Of a stretch of DNA of 64,000 nucleotides, positions 25,153 through 33,675 are shown in pieces; positions within the stretch are counted from its first letter, which is position 1; every line of letters starts with the position of its first letter. The notes below the pieces were generated by a model. That model did not search any database and was not told the DNA's origin. It saw only the letters and a program-made list of their open reading frames with translations. The DNA is taken from the NCBI GenBank assembly GCA_016281605.1, contig JAEEJA010000095.1:1-64000 (forward strand), given 5' to 3'. Position numbers and translations under genes: made by a program. This DNA is from Lachnospiraceae bacterium. Lineage in GTDB: Bacteria; Bacillota; Clostridia; Lachnospirales; Lachnospiraceae.

Positions 25153-26370
25153 TTATGCTGCAAATACCTGTGATCCAGCTGTGAATCCTACTGAGTCAGC
25201 TGAGAATGTGAATACTCTACCGTTCTTAGCAGATACGATGATTGCATCCTTACCGTCAACCTTAGCCTTCTCAAGGTAGATTGTATCAGCGTTTGCGAAG
25301 TAACCCATCTTATTAGCACCTGTGAACTTGAATGTGTAGAGGTTTTCATTGATCTTTGTACCAGCTACTGTGTAAGTTCCATCAACTGCTGTACCTGCAC
25401 CTGTAATAGTTACATCCTTTGTCTCTGAACCAGTCTTAGCATTAGCACCGAACTTGATTGTTACGTTACCAACGATTGCTGTAGTCTTGTTATTAGCATT
25501 TACAAACTTGTTGTAGATAGAAGCTGATGATGCAACTGAAGCTGTAAGAAGGCTTACTGCTTTCTTGTTGATGATGAGCTTATCCTTACCAGCTGCTGCA
25601 CCTGAAACTGTAACTGATGCTGTAGCAGGCATTGTAGATGCTGTGTAAAGGTCAGCTACTGCTGTACCTGTTGTAGCTACATTCTTCTTAGCTGGAACGA
25701 TAGCACCTGTAGATGCTGTCTTAACTTCTACGTTAGCCTTTACTGACTTACCGAAAAGTGAAGTATAAGTAACCTTTGTCTTTCCAACTGTGTTAGCATT
25801 AAGCTGGATGTTTACGACACCCTTCTTAGCGTTAAGCTTTACAGCCTTAACTGAAGCGATCTTCTTATTAGCAACCTTAACGAGCTTCTTGTTGTTAGCC
25901 TTAATCTTACCAGCCTTAACTGCTGCTGCCTTCTTTGAGTTAAACTTAACCTTAACTGATGCAACTGCCTGCTCTGTAGCAACTACATTCTTGTTAGCTA
26001 CTTTAAGCTTCTTAAGAGCTTTCTTCTTAGCAACTACTGTTACATTAACCTTAGCCTTAGCTTTCTTGTTCTTAGCGCTTACTACGGTAACAACTGTCTT
26101 ACCAGCTTTCTTACCCTTTAAAACACCCTTCTTGTTGATCTGAGCGATCTTCTTGTTAGCTACCTTGTAAGTAACCTTCTTGTTAGCCTTAGCTGGCTTT
26201 GTAGCAACCTTAAGCTTGATCTTACCCTTAACTGCTACTGCTGCTGCGTTAACTGTGTTTACGATTACTTTCTTAGGCTTTTTAGCTGCCTGAGCTGGTG
26301 TTGCTGCTACTGCTGCTGCTGCAAGAACTGAAAGAGTAGCAACTGCTGCTTTTGTAATACTTTTTTTCAT
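25153..26370 (-). CDS. abundant-type secreted Lys/Ala-rich surface protein with Big_2-like domains
   Basis: 405 residues. Signal peptide (KAAVATLSVLAAAAVAATPAQA) followed by a strongly basic region, residues about 30-225, built from Big_2-like units: KGKIKLKVATKP, KKIAQINKKGVLKGKKAGKTVVTV and SVKVKFNSKK with VNIQLNANTVGKTKVTYTSLFG. A less charged beta-rich C-terminal domain follows (about 230-405, ending SQVFAA). No cysteine and no sortase motif are present. Narrow codon choice, a near-consensus promoter, a long structured leader and a strong terminator suggest very high expression, as for an S-layer-like protein; that role is inference. The start is the ATG at 26370 behind AGAAAGGAAG; the frame stays open a further 17 codons upstream with no site. 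Confidence 0.8.
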   Translation of the reverse strand: MKKSITKAAVATLSVLAAAAVAATPAQAAKKPKKVIVNTVNAAAVAVKGKIKLKVATKPAKANKKVTYKVANKKIAQINKKGVLKGKKAGKTVVTVVSAKNKKAKAKVNVTVVAKKKALKKLKVANKNVVATEQAVASVKVKFNSKKAAAVKAGKIKANNKKLVKVANKKIASVKAVKLNAKKGVVNIQLNANTVGKTKVTYTSLFGKSVKANVEVKTASTGAIVPAKKNVATTGTAVADLYTASTMPATASVTVSGAAAGKDKLIINKKAVSLLTASVASSASIYNKFVNANNKTTAIVGNVTIKFGANAKTGSETKDVTITGAGTAVDGTYTVAGTKINENLYTFKFTGANKMGYFANADTIYLEKAKVDGKDAIIVSAKNGRVFTFSADSVGFTAGSQVFAA

Positions 26371-26416
26371 GATATATCTTCCTTTCTGAAAAAATAATTT
26401 ATTATTAGAGGTTCTA

Positions 26417-26502
26417 CGCATAACTACTTGCCTACCCCCTCTATATTAACATTTAGGATTTTGACATCTGAGTTCTTCATATGTCTCCTCCCGTGTTATG
26501 CG
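26417..26502 (-). promoter_or_regulatory. structured 5' leader with 8-bp long-range stem
   Basis: In the leader of the surface protein, CGCATAAC (26502-26495) and GTTATGCG (26424-26417) are perfectly complementary and enclose a strong Shine-Dalgarno and an 18-codon ORF. Folding or ribosome occupancy could tune expression or RNA stability. Confidence 0.4.
26424..26480 (-). CDS. possible 18-residue leader peptide upstream of the surface protein
   Basis: ATG at 26480, stop TAG at 26426-26424; product MKNSDVKILNVNIEGVGK. GGGAGGAG lies four to five bases before the ATG, a better site than that of the main gene. It lies wholly inside the mapped leader, 53 bp before the surface protein ATG. Composition shows no run of one amino acid that would suggest classical attenuation. 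It may be a regulatory upstream ORF, or the SD may serve RNA stability (a STAB-SD-like role). Too short for homology. Confidence 0.4.
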   Translation of the reverse strand: MKNSDVKILNVNIEGVGK

Positions 26503-26505
26503 CAA

Positions 26506-26534
26506 ACTATAGCACACCATTTTTTAGATTTCAA
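26506..26534 (-). promoter_or_regulatory. promoter of the surface protein
   Basis: Minus-strand TTGAAA (26534-26529) and TATAGT (26511-26506), 17-bp spacer, giving a leader of about 130 nt. Between it and 26666 only AT-rich sequence is seen. Confidence 0.6.
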
Positions 26535-26666
26535 GTCTTTTTTATCATTTTTTTATTACAATTTTCTTACGCTGTCGTTCATTTTTTTGTCAGTTTTATG
26601 GGCTTTTTGCTTATTTATGGTCTTTATATGCTTTACTCAAATTTGAAACACATTTTAAAAAAATTA

Positions 26667-27725
26667 TTATTCCTTATGAAGAAAATTCTTTATCAAACAG
26701 AAGATTCCCCTTCTTATATAATCTATAATAAGACATGCTATGTACATAGCGCTTACGCTTAAAAGCAGATTACAAAGCACTTCCGGGACTTTTCCTGCAC
26801 TGTGCTCAGGTATAGAAAACTTTCCCCAGAATACAGTAATCATAAAGCCGGTTGTATGTATAAGATATATACTGAAGGATGATTTGGCCAGACTATTAAT
26901 AATCTTTACACTTCCTATGTTTATGGATGCAAATATAAGGAAGAGAGATACAGCCTGAATCACCACGAGAATATTAGAGTATGCTGTGTAGTTATTGCTT
27001 TTCATCGAGAATAGAAAGTCTAATAATGATGCTACTGCAAATATCCCTGTCCCTTTGATTGTACTGCATGAAATGCTGAACTTACGTATATATGCTCCTA
27101 TCATGTACATACAGACAAAATTAACTATAGTATATCCTCCCGAAGAGCTTTGTGCTGTCACTGTTCCAAGCCCCATAAAAGCTGAATTTCCTGTCTTTAT
27201 GGAAAAGAATGCTTCCATTACAGTGGGGTAGATAAAGAAAGCTGTCCCTATAAGTAATAAGAATTTTTTAAATTCATTTCTTTCAAGCTTTTCTACTATT
27301 ATATTAAGGTAAGGCGAAATAAGGTAGAGCACTATAAACATAGTCACAAACCAGTTTGCAGGTATCAATCCCCAAATAAGCGTATATAGTGAAAATGGAA
27401 CGGCACCGGTTATGAACTGACCGATGAGTCCTGCAAGTTGATAACCTATGACCATGAGAATGAGCATAACAGGCTTTTTAAAAGTAACCTTTGTAGCTTT
27501 GCATGAAAAGTACCCTGTTATAAGAACAAAACAGTTTACTGCGCATATACTTATTACTTCAAACCCTTTTAATAGATATAAAGAATATCCTGTAGCATAG
27601 TCAAATGCACCACCCATCTTGCTATTGTTATAATGCAGTATTATTACCATATACATAAGTAAAAGGCGAAGTAACTCAAACCTCGAGTCTCGCCCTTTGT
27701 TGTTATTTTCATGTTTTTGGGACAT
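26667..27725 (-). CDS. membrane acyltransferase, acyltransferase family 3 (OafA-like)
   Basis: 352 residues, about ten membrane helices. N-terminal RFELLRLLLMYMVIILHY carries the family-typical Arg and His near the first helix, and the C-terminal half has the FSIYLIHT signature. Members move acetyl or other acyl groups onto sugars of surface polysaccharides (O-acetylation) from the cytoplasmic side. It closes the polysaccharide operon after fdtA-fdtB, so it may acylate the finished polymer. It is not the soluble FdtC-type N-acetyltransferase that the Fuc3NAc pathway would need. GGAGAG precedes the ATG. Confidence 0.85.
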   Translation of the reverse strand: MSQKHENNNKGRDSRFELLRLLLMYMVIILHYNNSKMGGAFDYATGYSLYLLKGFEVISICAVNCFVLITGYFSCKATKVTFKKPVMLILMVIGYQLAGLIGQFITGAVPFSLYTLIWGLIPANWFVTMFIVLYLISPYLNIIVEKLERNEFKKFLLLIGTAFFIYPTVMEAFFSIKTGNSAFMGLGTVTAQSSSGGYTIVNFVCMYMIGAYIRKFSISCSTIKGTGIFAVASLLDFLFSMKSNNYTAYSNILVVIQAVSLFLIFASINIGSVKIINSLAKSSFSIYLIHTTGFMITVFWGKFSIPEHSAGKVPEVLCNLLLSVSAMYIACLIIDYIRRGIFCLIKNFLHKE

Positions 27726-27786
27726 TTTAATCTCTCCATTGTAATTTCCGAAAAGCTTTCTCTCGGACTGAATATATTTTTCTTAA

Positions 27787-27832
27787 CCCCCACTTCCTAC
27801 AGCTTAGAGGTGAGGGATTTCTCCGACTGAGT
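27787..27832 (+). repeat. dispersed palindromic element, copy 3
   Basis: Imperfect arms CCCCCACTTC and GAGGTGAGGG around CTACAGCTTA, then GATTTCTCCGACTGAGTT. Its right end reaches the TAA of the minus-strand fdtB, so the gene's stop codon directly adjoins the element. Confidence 0.75.
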
Positions 27833-28938
27833 TAAAATGAGTTAAGGGCATCTATAACCGCACCTACTTCATCATCTGTCATACCATAGTACATAGGAAG
27901 ACTCAGCTGAGTTTCACTTATTTCTTCGGCTATAGGAAGTGATCCCTTACTTATATTTAGATCCTTATAGCACTCCTGCATATGCATAGCTATCGGATAA
28001 TGCTTATTATACCCTATACCTCTGTCTGAAAGGTGCTTTTCTAATCTTCCTCTGTCCGCAGAGCGTACAGCAAATATATGCCATACAGGTTCAGTTTCAG
28101 GCATTACATAAGGTAGGATAATCTTATCATTTTTTATATTTTCAAGGTAAGCAGCTGCCACTCTTCTTCTGTCTTCATTGGTTTTATCGAGACACTTAAG
28201 CTTAACACTCAAAAAAGCCGCCTGCATCTCATCCAATCTGGAATTAACACCCTTATATATATGATGATATTTATAATCTGAGCCATAATTACCAAGAGCT
28301 CTAACCTTATCTGCAAGTGTCTTTTGATTTGTAACAGCAGCTCCGGCGTCACCTAGCGCTCCGAGATTCTTGCCCGGATAAAAACTAAATCCTGCCAAAT
28401 CCCCAAAACTTCCGATACGCTTTCCCTTATAGTAAGCTCCGTGGGCTTGAGCACAATCCTCAATCACGTAAAGCTTATGCTTTGCAGCTATTTTCATAAC
28501 AGGATCCATATCAGCAGGCTGTCCGTAAAGGTGTACCGGCATAATAGCCTTTGTTTTCTCGGTAATCTTTTCTTCTATAAGAGAAGGGTCTATGTTATAT
28601 GTACGTATATCCGGCTCCACAAATACTGGAGTTGCACCGGTATATGTTACTGCAAGCGCTGTAGCAATATAAGTATTGGACGGAACTATAACCTCATCTG
28701 CCTCTCCTATATCAAGCGCTCTTAAAGAAAGCATGAGAGAATCTAATCCGTTACCTGTTCCACAAGCATACGAAACTCCTACATAGTCCGCAAATGCCTT
28801 TTCAAACTCTTCATCCTCGATTCCGCCTATATACCAGCTTCTTTGAATCACTCTGTCAAATGCTTCTTTTATCTCATCCCCTATCTCTGCTTCCAATGGC
28901 TTGAAGCTGACAAATGGCACCTTGATAACACTGCTCAT
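27832..28938 (-). CDS. fdtB: sugar-nucleotide aminotransferase, DegT/DnrJ family (FdtB/QdtB-like)
   Basis: 368 residues. PLP enzyme that aminates a dTDP-3-keto-6-deoxyhexose with glutamate. The PLP lysine is Lys190 in [25 protein letters not shown] supplies the ring-stacking acid, and NGLDSLML and [10 protein letters not shown] are family blocks. With the ketoisomerase FdtA next upstream, the pair should make dTDP-3-amino-3,6-dideoxygalactose or its gluco epimer (FdtB versus QdtB cannot be told by eye). The dTDP-glucose synthase and dehydratase are not in the window. The RBS is AGGAGAAA. The stop codon touches the repeat element at 27787. Confidence 0.9.
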   Translation of the reverse strand: MSSVIKVPFVSFKPLEAEIGDEIKEAFDRVIQRSWYIGGIEDEEFEKAFADYVGVSYACGTGNGLDSLMLSLRALDIGEADEVIVPSNTYIATALAVTYTGATPVFVEPDIRTYNIDPSLIEEKITEKTKAIMPVHLYGQPADMDPVMKIAAKHKLYVIEDCAQAHGAYYKGKRIGSFGDLAGFSFYPGKNLGALGDAGAAVTNQKTLADKVRALGNYGSDYKYHHIYKGVNSRLDEMQAAFLSVKLKCLDKTNEDRRRVAAAYLENIKNDKIILPYVMPETEPVWHIFAVRSADRGRLEKHLSDRGIGYNKHYPIAMHMQECYKDLNISKGSLPIAEEISETQLSLPMYYGMTDDEVGAVIDALNSF

Positions 28939-28994
28939 CTTACTGTTTCTCCTATTATCATATTATCTTTATTGTTATCACGTTCTTTTATTCT

Positions 28995-29408
28995 CTAATT
29001 ATTATCCTTTGTTTCTTGTACAAGCTTTAAGAATTCATCGTAATCTCTAATATAATCCTCTTCCTTGTAGAAATCAGAAGCAAGTACCATAAGCACTGCA
29101 TCCGGCGAGAAATCATACATTTCTCTCCATATATTATTATTTATATATAGGCCTTCGTACGGCTTTTCCAAAGAAACTATCTTTTTCTCCGATCCATTGT
29201 CCATAAGTATCTTACAACTTCCATGTATACATATGAGAATCTGCTCTAAAGACTTATGGGCGTGAAACCCTCTTCTGACCCCCTCTCCGGTGTCATACAT
29301 ATAGTATACCCTCTTTATTTCAAAGGGTATGTCTTTATTTTCCTCCAGTGCCACAAGCTGGCCTCTGGAGTCACCATGCTGCTGAAATGCATATTTTATA
29401 ACCTGCAT
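28995..29408 (-). CDS. fdtA: dTDP-4-keto-6-deoxyglucose 3,4-ketoisomerase (FdtA/QdtA-like cupin)
   Basis: 137 residues, the standard size of this cupin family (WxcM-like). It moves the keto group from C4 to C3 of dTDP-4-keto-6-deoxyglucose, preparing the substrate for FdtB. The active-site histidines are His49 and His51 in RRGFHAHKSLEQ, the numbering known for FdtA. DSRGQL and NNIWREM are also family blocks. GGAGG precedes the ATG. It lies 56 bp upstream of fdtB in the same operon. Confidence 0.92.
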   Translation of the reverse strand: MQVIKYAFQQHGDSRGQLVALEENKDIPFEIKRVYYMYDTGEGVRRGFHAHKSLEQILICIHGSCKILMDNGSEKKIVSLEKPYEGLYINNNIWREMYDFSPDAVLMVLASDFYKEEDYIRDYDEFLKLVQETKDNN

Positions 29409-29425
29409 ATCTTCCTCCTTTTAAC

Positions 29426-30391
29426 TCATTCGGAAAATTCCTCGCTTCTTTCTAAGAAGCCTTTCTCTGTAATGGCATATAAATCCCTTTGTTTTCTGCT
29501 TTTTAAGAGCATATGTACATAATTCTGATTTCCCAAAAAGATTTTTATCTGACGAAGCCTGGTATTCTCTATCTTTTGCCAGGTAAACATCCTGTCTCCC
29601 TGTCTTACATAATAATTTTTAGAGTATTTATCCATAAGCAACTTACTGAAGGCTTTTACATCCTCCATCATGCGTGATGTAGCTTGTGAAGCTGTATTGG
29701 TGGATATTCCGTTTGCCATTTCATAGTAAACAACCGGTTCATCTATGAAGAGAATCTCATCACCGTAAAGCAGGAGTATGAGCTGTAAAAAGTCTTCACA
29801 GTACCTTACTCTTCCGACTAAAACCTTTAGAAGCTTTGAAAATCTCTCTCTGTCGTAAAACATATCGGCGCCGACTATCCAGCCGTGATTTACTATAATA
29901 TTTCTTCTGATACGCTTGATATCCTCGGACACAAATGCTTCTATATCATAAGGAAGGCAGATATCCGTAAAGCTTAATCGTCCCTCATCAAGTGTATAAC
30001 CTTTCATCTTTCCAAAGCACATGGTAGGTTTTCTAAATCGCATAAATGTATATACTTTGTTTAAGACATATTCATCAAAGAGCATATCTCCCGCTCCTAT
30101 GCACTTTACATATCGTCCTGCAGCTTTCTGCAAGGCATCATATATATTTCTTACGGTTCCTACATTTTCTTCATGACCTAAAAACTTATAGTCTTTTACT
30201 TTGCACTCTTCGAGGTAAGATTTTGCGAACTTTACGCAATCATTTTGAGATGCATCGTCTGCAATTATGATCTCATAATGACAGTCCTTTTGCTTAAGAA
30301 TTGAGTCTATAGTCATCTTTATACTATCATCATCAGAATTGTAGGTCAATAATATCACACTGAACTTTGGTGTTTCCACGGTTGCACCCAT
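29426..30391 (-). CDS. GT2 family glycosyltransferase
   Basis: 321 residues. GT-A domain at the N-terminus: FSVILLTYNSDDDSIKMTID, then EIIIADDASQN and CIGAGDMLF in place of the usual DDD/DxD motif. The C-terminal 100 residues are helical and basic, without membrane helices. It adds one sugar during assembly of the polymer repeat on the inner face of the membrane; donor and linkage cannot be read. It stands 18 bp upstream of fdtA, so it may transfer the amino-deoxyhexose made by the FdtA/FdtB pair (inference). Confidence 0.85.
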   Translation of the reverse strand: MGATVETPKFSVILLTYNSDDDSIKMTIDSILKQKDCHYEIIIADDASQNDCVKFAKSYLEECKVKDYKFLGHEENVGTVRNIYDALQKAAGRYVKCIGAGDMLFDEYVLNKVYTFMRFRKPTMCFGKMKGYTLDEGRLSFTDICLPYDIEAFVSEDIKRIRRNIIVNHGWIVGADMFYDRERFSKLLKVLVGRVRYCEDFLQLILLLYGDEILFIDEPVVYYEMANGISTNTASQATSRMMEDVKAFSKLLMDKYSKNYYVRQGDRMFTWQKIENTRLRQIKIFLGNQNYVHMLLKSRKQRDLYAITEKGFLERSEEFSE

Positions 30392-30409
30392 ACTTCGAGT
30401 CTCCTTTTT

Positions 30410-31423
30410 TTACTTCTTATACCCGGTTAAACCGGTAATCGCACTCATAAGAGGGAGTGCTACTCCTACTCTATCTAAGGCCAGATAAGCCATAACAATC
30501 CCATATGTTTTTATATCCTCACCCTCTGGTTTTCTTAAAAGCAAGTAGGGATTTGTCTTCCAATCAGGATAGCACTCATATAAAAGGCGATTAAGCTTAG
30601 CATGCATACGCTCTATATCAAGGGGCGTGCTTCCTTTGAATGAAAAAAGCATGTACCAGCATATGTACCTGATCATAAAGTACTCAACCTCATCGCTTAA
30701 GAGGTAATCCTTATTATCAACATCCGATATAATCCGCTTTAAAAGCTTATCGGGACGAACGTTTGGATTTATGGTACTTTGTTTGGTATTTGATACTGAT
30801 TCCTCATTATAATACCATTTATAATCAATATTATCTATAGCTTTAATATTTTTTGTATGAGAGTAAGCAAGTATATTGAAGTAAACATCTTCGCCAATTG
30901 CAGATGGAAGAAACTTGATATCATTTTCCGTTAAAAAGCTTCTTTTGTATATATGAGCCCATGGTGCCATGACTAAAAAAACATCAAATTCCCTGTTTGC
31001 AAGACGAACTCTCTTTATTATCCTTCTTTTTGAATTTACTCTTTCATAACCGCCTACGATAATATCTTCTTCAAAAAGGCACGCTTCTCTCATGTAAGCT
31101 TCACAGTAGCCGGATGCTATGAAGTCATCCTGATCTACAAATGTTACGTACTTTCCCTTTGCAAGGCTGATGCCTAAGTTTCTGGTGCGTGCAACTCCCA
31201 TGTTTTCATTATGTATAAGGCGTACATTGCGGAAAGCAGTATACTTTGGATATTTTTTCAAAAGCTTCTCTATAACCTCGTAGGAATCATCTGTTGAGCC
31301 ATCATCAAGTATTATCAGCTCGATTTTTTCATAGGTCTGCCTAAATATGCTTTTTATACAACGCTCGATATGCTTTCTTCCGTTATAAACAGGAAGAATA
31401 ATAGATAATATATCCTTTTCCAT
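30410..31423 (-). CDS. GT2 family glycosyltransferase
   Basis: 337 residues. Typical GT-A start LSIILPVYNGRKHIERCI, nucleotide-binding IILDDGSTDDS, and catalytic FVDQDD (DxD-type), with GEDVYFNI as the acceptor-side acid motif. No membrane helix. Strong GGAGG site. It is separated from the upstream DUF2142 gene by 145 bp filled with hairpins (31439-31564), so its expression may be uncoupled from the genes before it. The downstream GT2 follows after 18 bp. Confidence 0.87.
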   Translation of the reverse strand: MEKDILSIILPVYNGRKHIERCIKSIFRQTYEKIELIILDDGSTDDSYEVIEKLLKKYPKYTAFRNVRLIHNENMGVARTRNLGISLAKGKYVTFVDQDDFIASGYCEAYMREACLFEEDIIVGGYERVNSKRRIIKRVRLANREFDVFLVMAPWAHIYKRSFLTENDIKFLPSAIGEDVYFNILAYSHTKNIKAIDNIDYKWYYNEESVSNTKQSTINPNVRPDKLLKRIISDVDNKDYLLSDEVEYFMIRYICWYMLFSFKGSTPLDIERMHAKLNRLLYECYPDWKTNPYLLLRKPEGEDIKTYGIVMAYLALDRVGVALPLMSAITGLTGYKK

Positions 31424-31438
31424 AAGTAACCTCCCTTC

Positions 31439-31544
31439 TTAAGCACAAGACTCTCTCGCGTGTCTTGTGTTCCGGATACCGGTCTGCCTTAGCAGACATT
31501 TACACATCCGCATCCGTGTGCAACCACGAGGAGTGTTTAACACT
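31439..31544. repeat. tandem array of short perfect hairpins between two polysaccharide genes
   Basis: Successive inverted repeats fill the gap: CACAAGAC/GTCTTGTG (8 bp, near 31443-31468), CCGG-ATA-CCGG, GTCTGC-CTTA-GCAGAC, CACA/TGTG, and GTGTT-T-AACAC, ending at repeat copy 4. None has a U-run on the transcribed minus strand, so they are not ordinary terminators. They could be an RNA-processing or stabilising region, or a decayed mobile element. Confidence 0.5.
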
Positions 31545-31564
31545 GTCAGGGCTTAAGTCCTGAC
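31545..31564. repeat. dispersed palindromic element, copy 4
   Basis: GTCAGG and CCTGAC arms around GCTTAAGT, four bases from the TAA of the minus-strand DUF2142 gene. The GGGCTTAAGTCCTGACTGCA reading parallels copy 7 at 50739. Confidence 0.6.
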
Positions 31565-31568
31565 TGCA

Positions 31569-33590
31569 TTAGATGTTCCAGTATCTTCCAAGCACAAGCC
31601 AAACTGTGTATACAGCCTCTATTACATAGTAGAATATCTGATATACAAGTAGTCGATTTCGCTTGATGGTGAAAAGTGAAAGCGAGAAAAATCCGCAAAA
31701 TGCAAACGGAATAAAGTATCTTCCCTGCACTCCCAGCGAGAAATTCACTTTATCAAGTGCTTTTCTCATGCCGTCCACCGTAGTTACATCAGTTAATTCG
31801 TCTATATTAAAGCTCCATGTTATCATTATGGTTATTATAAGAACTACCATACCTGCTGCCAGAATAAAATTGAAAAGCTTAAAGCCCTTATTAATGCCAT
31901 ATGTTCTCTCTCCCTGTCCTTCGTACTGAGCAAGTAAAAGAAGAGAGATCATTGAAAATACGATATATACCGGTGATGCAGGTGTATCCAGCCATCCGAA
32001 GCAAGCTACAAAATTCACTACATAAGAACCTAAGTAGGCTTTTAAAGTACCGTACATTATCCTTAAGTAATCCTTCGGCTCAAGTATGCATGCTCTTAAA
32101 AGCATTATATACTGGGTGTTTCTTGCAACATAAAGCCCTGCGGCAAAAATCAGCACCAAAACCGCTATTATAAATATCTTATATTTCTTTATAAATGGCA
32201 TGATTGCATGTTTTCCAAGCTTTAATATGATTTTGGAAGATGGAATCGCAAATACCAGTAGCGCAAGAAGCACATAAGGAACCTTGGTTATTGCTATCAC
32301 AATCAAAAGGATAATCGGAATAATCGTATCTTTCCAGTGTAATTCCTGTCGAACATACTTATAATTAAACATCAGTGCCACAAACAAAAAACAAACCGGC
32401 ATAAGTGTTGAATCGTAATTTATGGATGCACACTGCTGCAGAGTCATGGGAAGAAGCATGATGGCACACATCACTTCTTTCTTTACAGGCATGAGCTTTA
32501 GTGTAAGTCTTCCCATAATGACAAAAAAGATAAGTGCCGTAAGCTCAGATAATTGCACGCATACAAGCACAGGAAGCCCGAGAAGGATTCCTAAAAAAAG
32601 TCCTACGCAGGCCGGTAAGTGTCTTATAACTGTAGGTGTAAAATGCAGATTAAGGGAAAGCTTTGACTTATCCATAGGGATTTTTAGACTGTCTATATAA
32701 GCGTCAAAATCTTCCTTTACCGCTGTATTTATAAGTATTGCTCCTGTATTTACGGAGTTCATTTCATCTATATACTGTTCTTCTAAACCACTGATACCAA
32801 ATTCATATGTTATAAGTCTTATGTGCATCTGCTCGTCCGGTACCTGTGCGATAGGTATGATAAATGAGTAAGCGATTCCCACAACCAGAGCATAGACCGT
32901 AAAGAATCTGATAAGTGTAATCTTCTTTTTCTTTCCGAAGCTCTCGAGAGCATTGCTCTTTGTATCAAAGAAACCTAAAAATCTTTTTAAAAGCGCATAT
33001 TCCTTGATATCAAATCTTTTGAATATCAATAAGAACAAAAGTAAAAGGTCTAAAACAGCAAATATTACAAGCATTGCTGTAGAGCGACCGGAAGCCTTTA
33101 TTAACTTAGCTCCGTCTATAGTCACTCCCTTATAATCAAAACCTCCGTCTATATCGAATCTGAGTTTATCGTAGATTCCATCCTCTATATCTAATTCTAT
33201 ACTTGTTTCACCCTGCTTAATAAGAAAGTTCGTAGAGTTGGTCTGTGAAAAATTACTTCCCGGAGCAGCGTGGTAGATACGTACATTTATATCTGCACCT
33301 GCAGGGCTTCCCAGCTCTAAGTATATGCTCTTTACGAATCTTACTTCCGGAACTATGGTAAAGTGAGGATCTTCATCCGTAGGCTCTAAGTGTGAATCAG
33401 TCTGAGTATAGCCTGAAATATCAGTTATTCTGCCGACATCACAGGCTTCCTTTGTGTATGACCTGTCGTACTTAAATGAATTATAGAAAAAGCTCTCCAC
33501 TAAGGCACACAGAAGAAGAGTTATAATTATCATCAGGATATGCAGTTTTTCAGGTTGTTTGTTTTTATTTTTATTCTTACTTTTGCTCAT
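31569..33590 (-). CDS. DUF2142 polytopic membrane protein (GT-C-like)
   Basis: 673 residues. Helix near 17-35, an external beta-rich domain of about 130 residues (FVKSIYLELGSPAGADINVRIY), then about 11-12 further helices. The conserved post-helix motif VPDEQMHIR carries the acidic-His site of the DUF2142 family; the ASINYDSTLMP motif also fits. Family members sit in polysaccharide loci and look like lipid-linked-sugar transferases of GT-C type, but no reaction is proven. The Lys/Asn-rich N-terminus is cytoplasmic. Here it lies between two glycosyltransferases and is followed by the hairpin array. Confidence 0.8.
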   Translation of the reverse strand: MSKSKNKNKNKQPEKLHILMIIITLLLCALVESFFYNSFKYDRSYTKEACDVGRITDISGYTQTDSHLEPTDEDPHFTIVPEVRFVKSIYLELGSPAGADINVRIYHAAPGSNFSQTNSTNFLIKQGETSIELDIEDGIYDKLRFDIDGGFDYKGVTIDGAKLIKASGRSTAMLVIFAVLDLLLLFLLIFKRFDIKEYALLKRFLGFFDTKSNALESFGKKKKITLIRFFTVYALVVGIAYSFIIPIAQVPDEQMHIRLITYEFGISGLEEQYIDEMNSVNTGAILINTAVKEDFDAYIDSLKIPMDKSKLSLNLHFTPTVIRHLPACVGLFLGILLGLPVLVCVQLSELTALIFFVIMGRLTLKLMPVKKEVMCAIMLLPMTLQQCASINYDSTLMPVCFLFVALMFNYKYVRQELHWKDTIIPIILLIVIAITKVPYVLLALLVFAIPSSKIILKLGKHAIMPFIKKYKIFIIAVLVLIFAAGLYVARNTQYIMLLRACILEPKDYLRIMYGTLKAYLGSYVVNFVACFGWLDTPASPVYIVFSMISLLLLAQYEGQGERTYGINKGFKLFNFILAAGMVVLIITIMITWSFNIDELTDVTTVDGMRKALDKVNFSLGVQGRYFIPFAFCGFFSLSLFTIKRNRLLVYQIFYYVIEAVYTVWLVLGRYWNI

Positions 33591-33644
33591 TTTCCTAACT
33601 CTCCGGGATTTTTCAGGTAAAACTCACTTGCCTTAAGACATGAC

Positions 33645-33670
33645 ATCAGTCAGGGATTTCCTCAACTGAT
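33645..33670. repeat. dispersed palindromic element, copy 5
   Basis: ATCAGT and ACTGAT outer arms with inner AGG/CCT pairing. The GGGATTTCCTCAACTGAT reading aligns with GGGATTTCTCCGACTGAG of copies 2, 3 and 6. It lies just after the stop of the minus-strand double glycosyltransferase. Confidence 0.6.
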
Positions 33671-33675
33671 ATATA

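Noticed and set aside
31439-31564. CRISPR array in the hairpin-rich gap
   Set aside because: There are no direct repeats with regular spacers; the units are inverted repeats of differing sequence and no cas gene is present.
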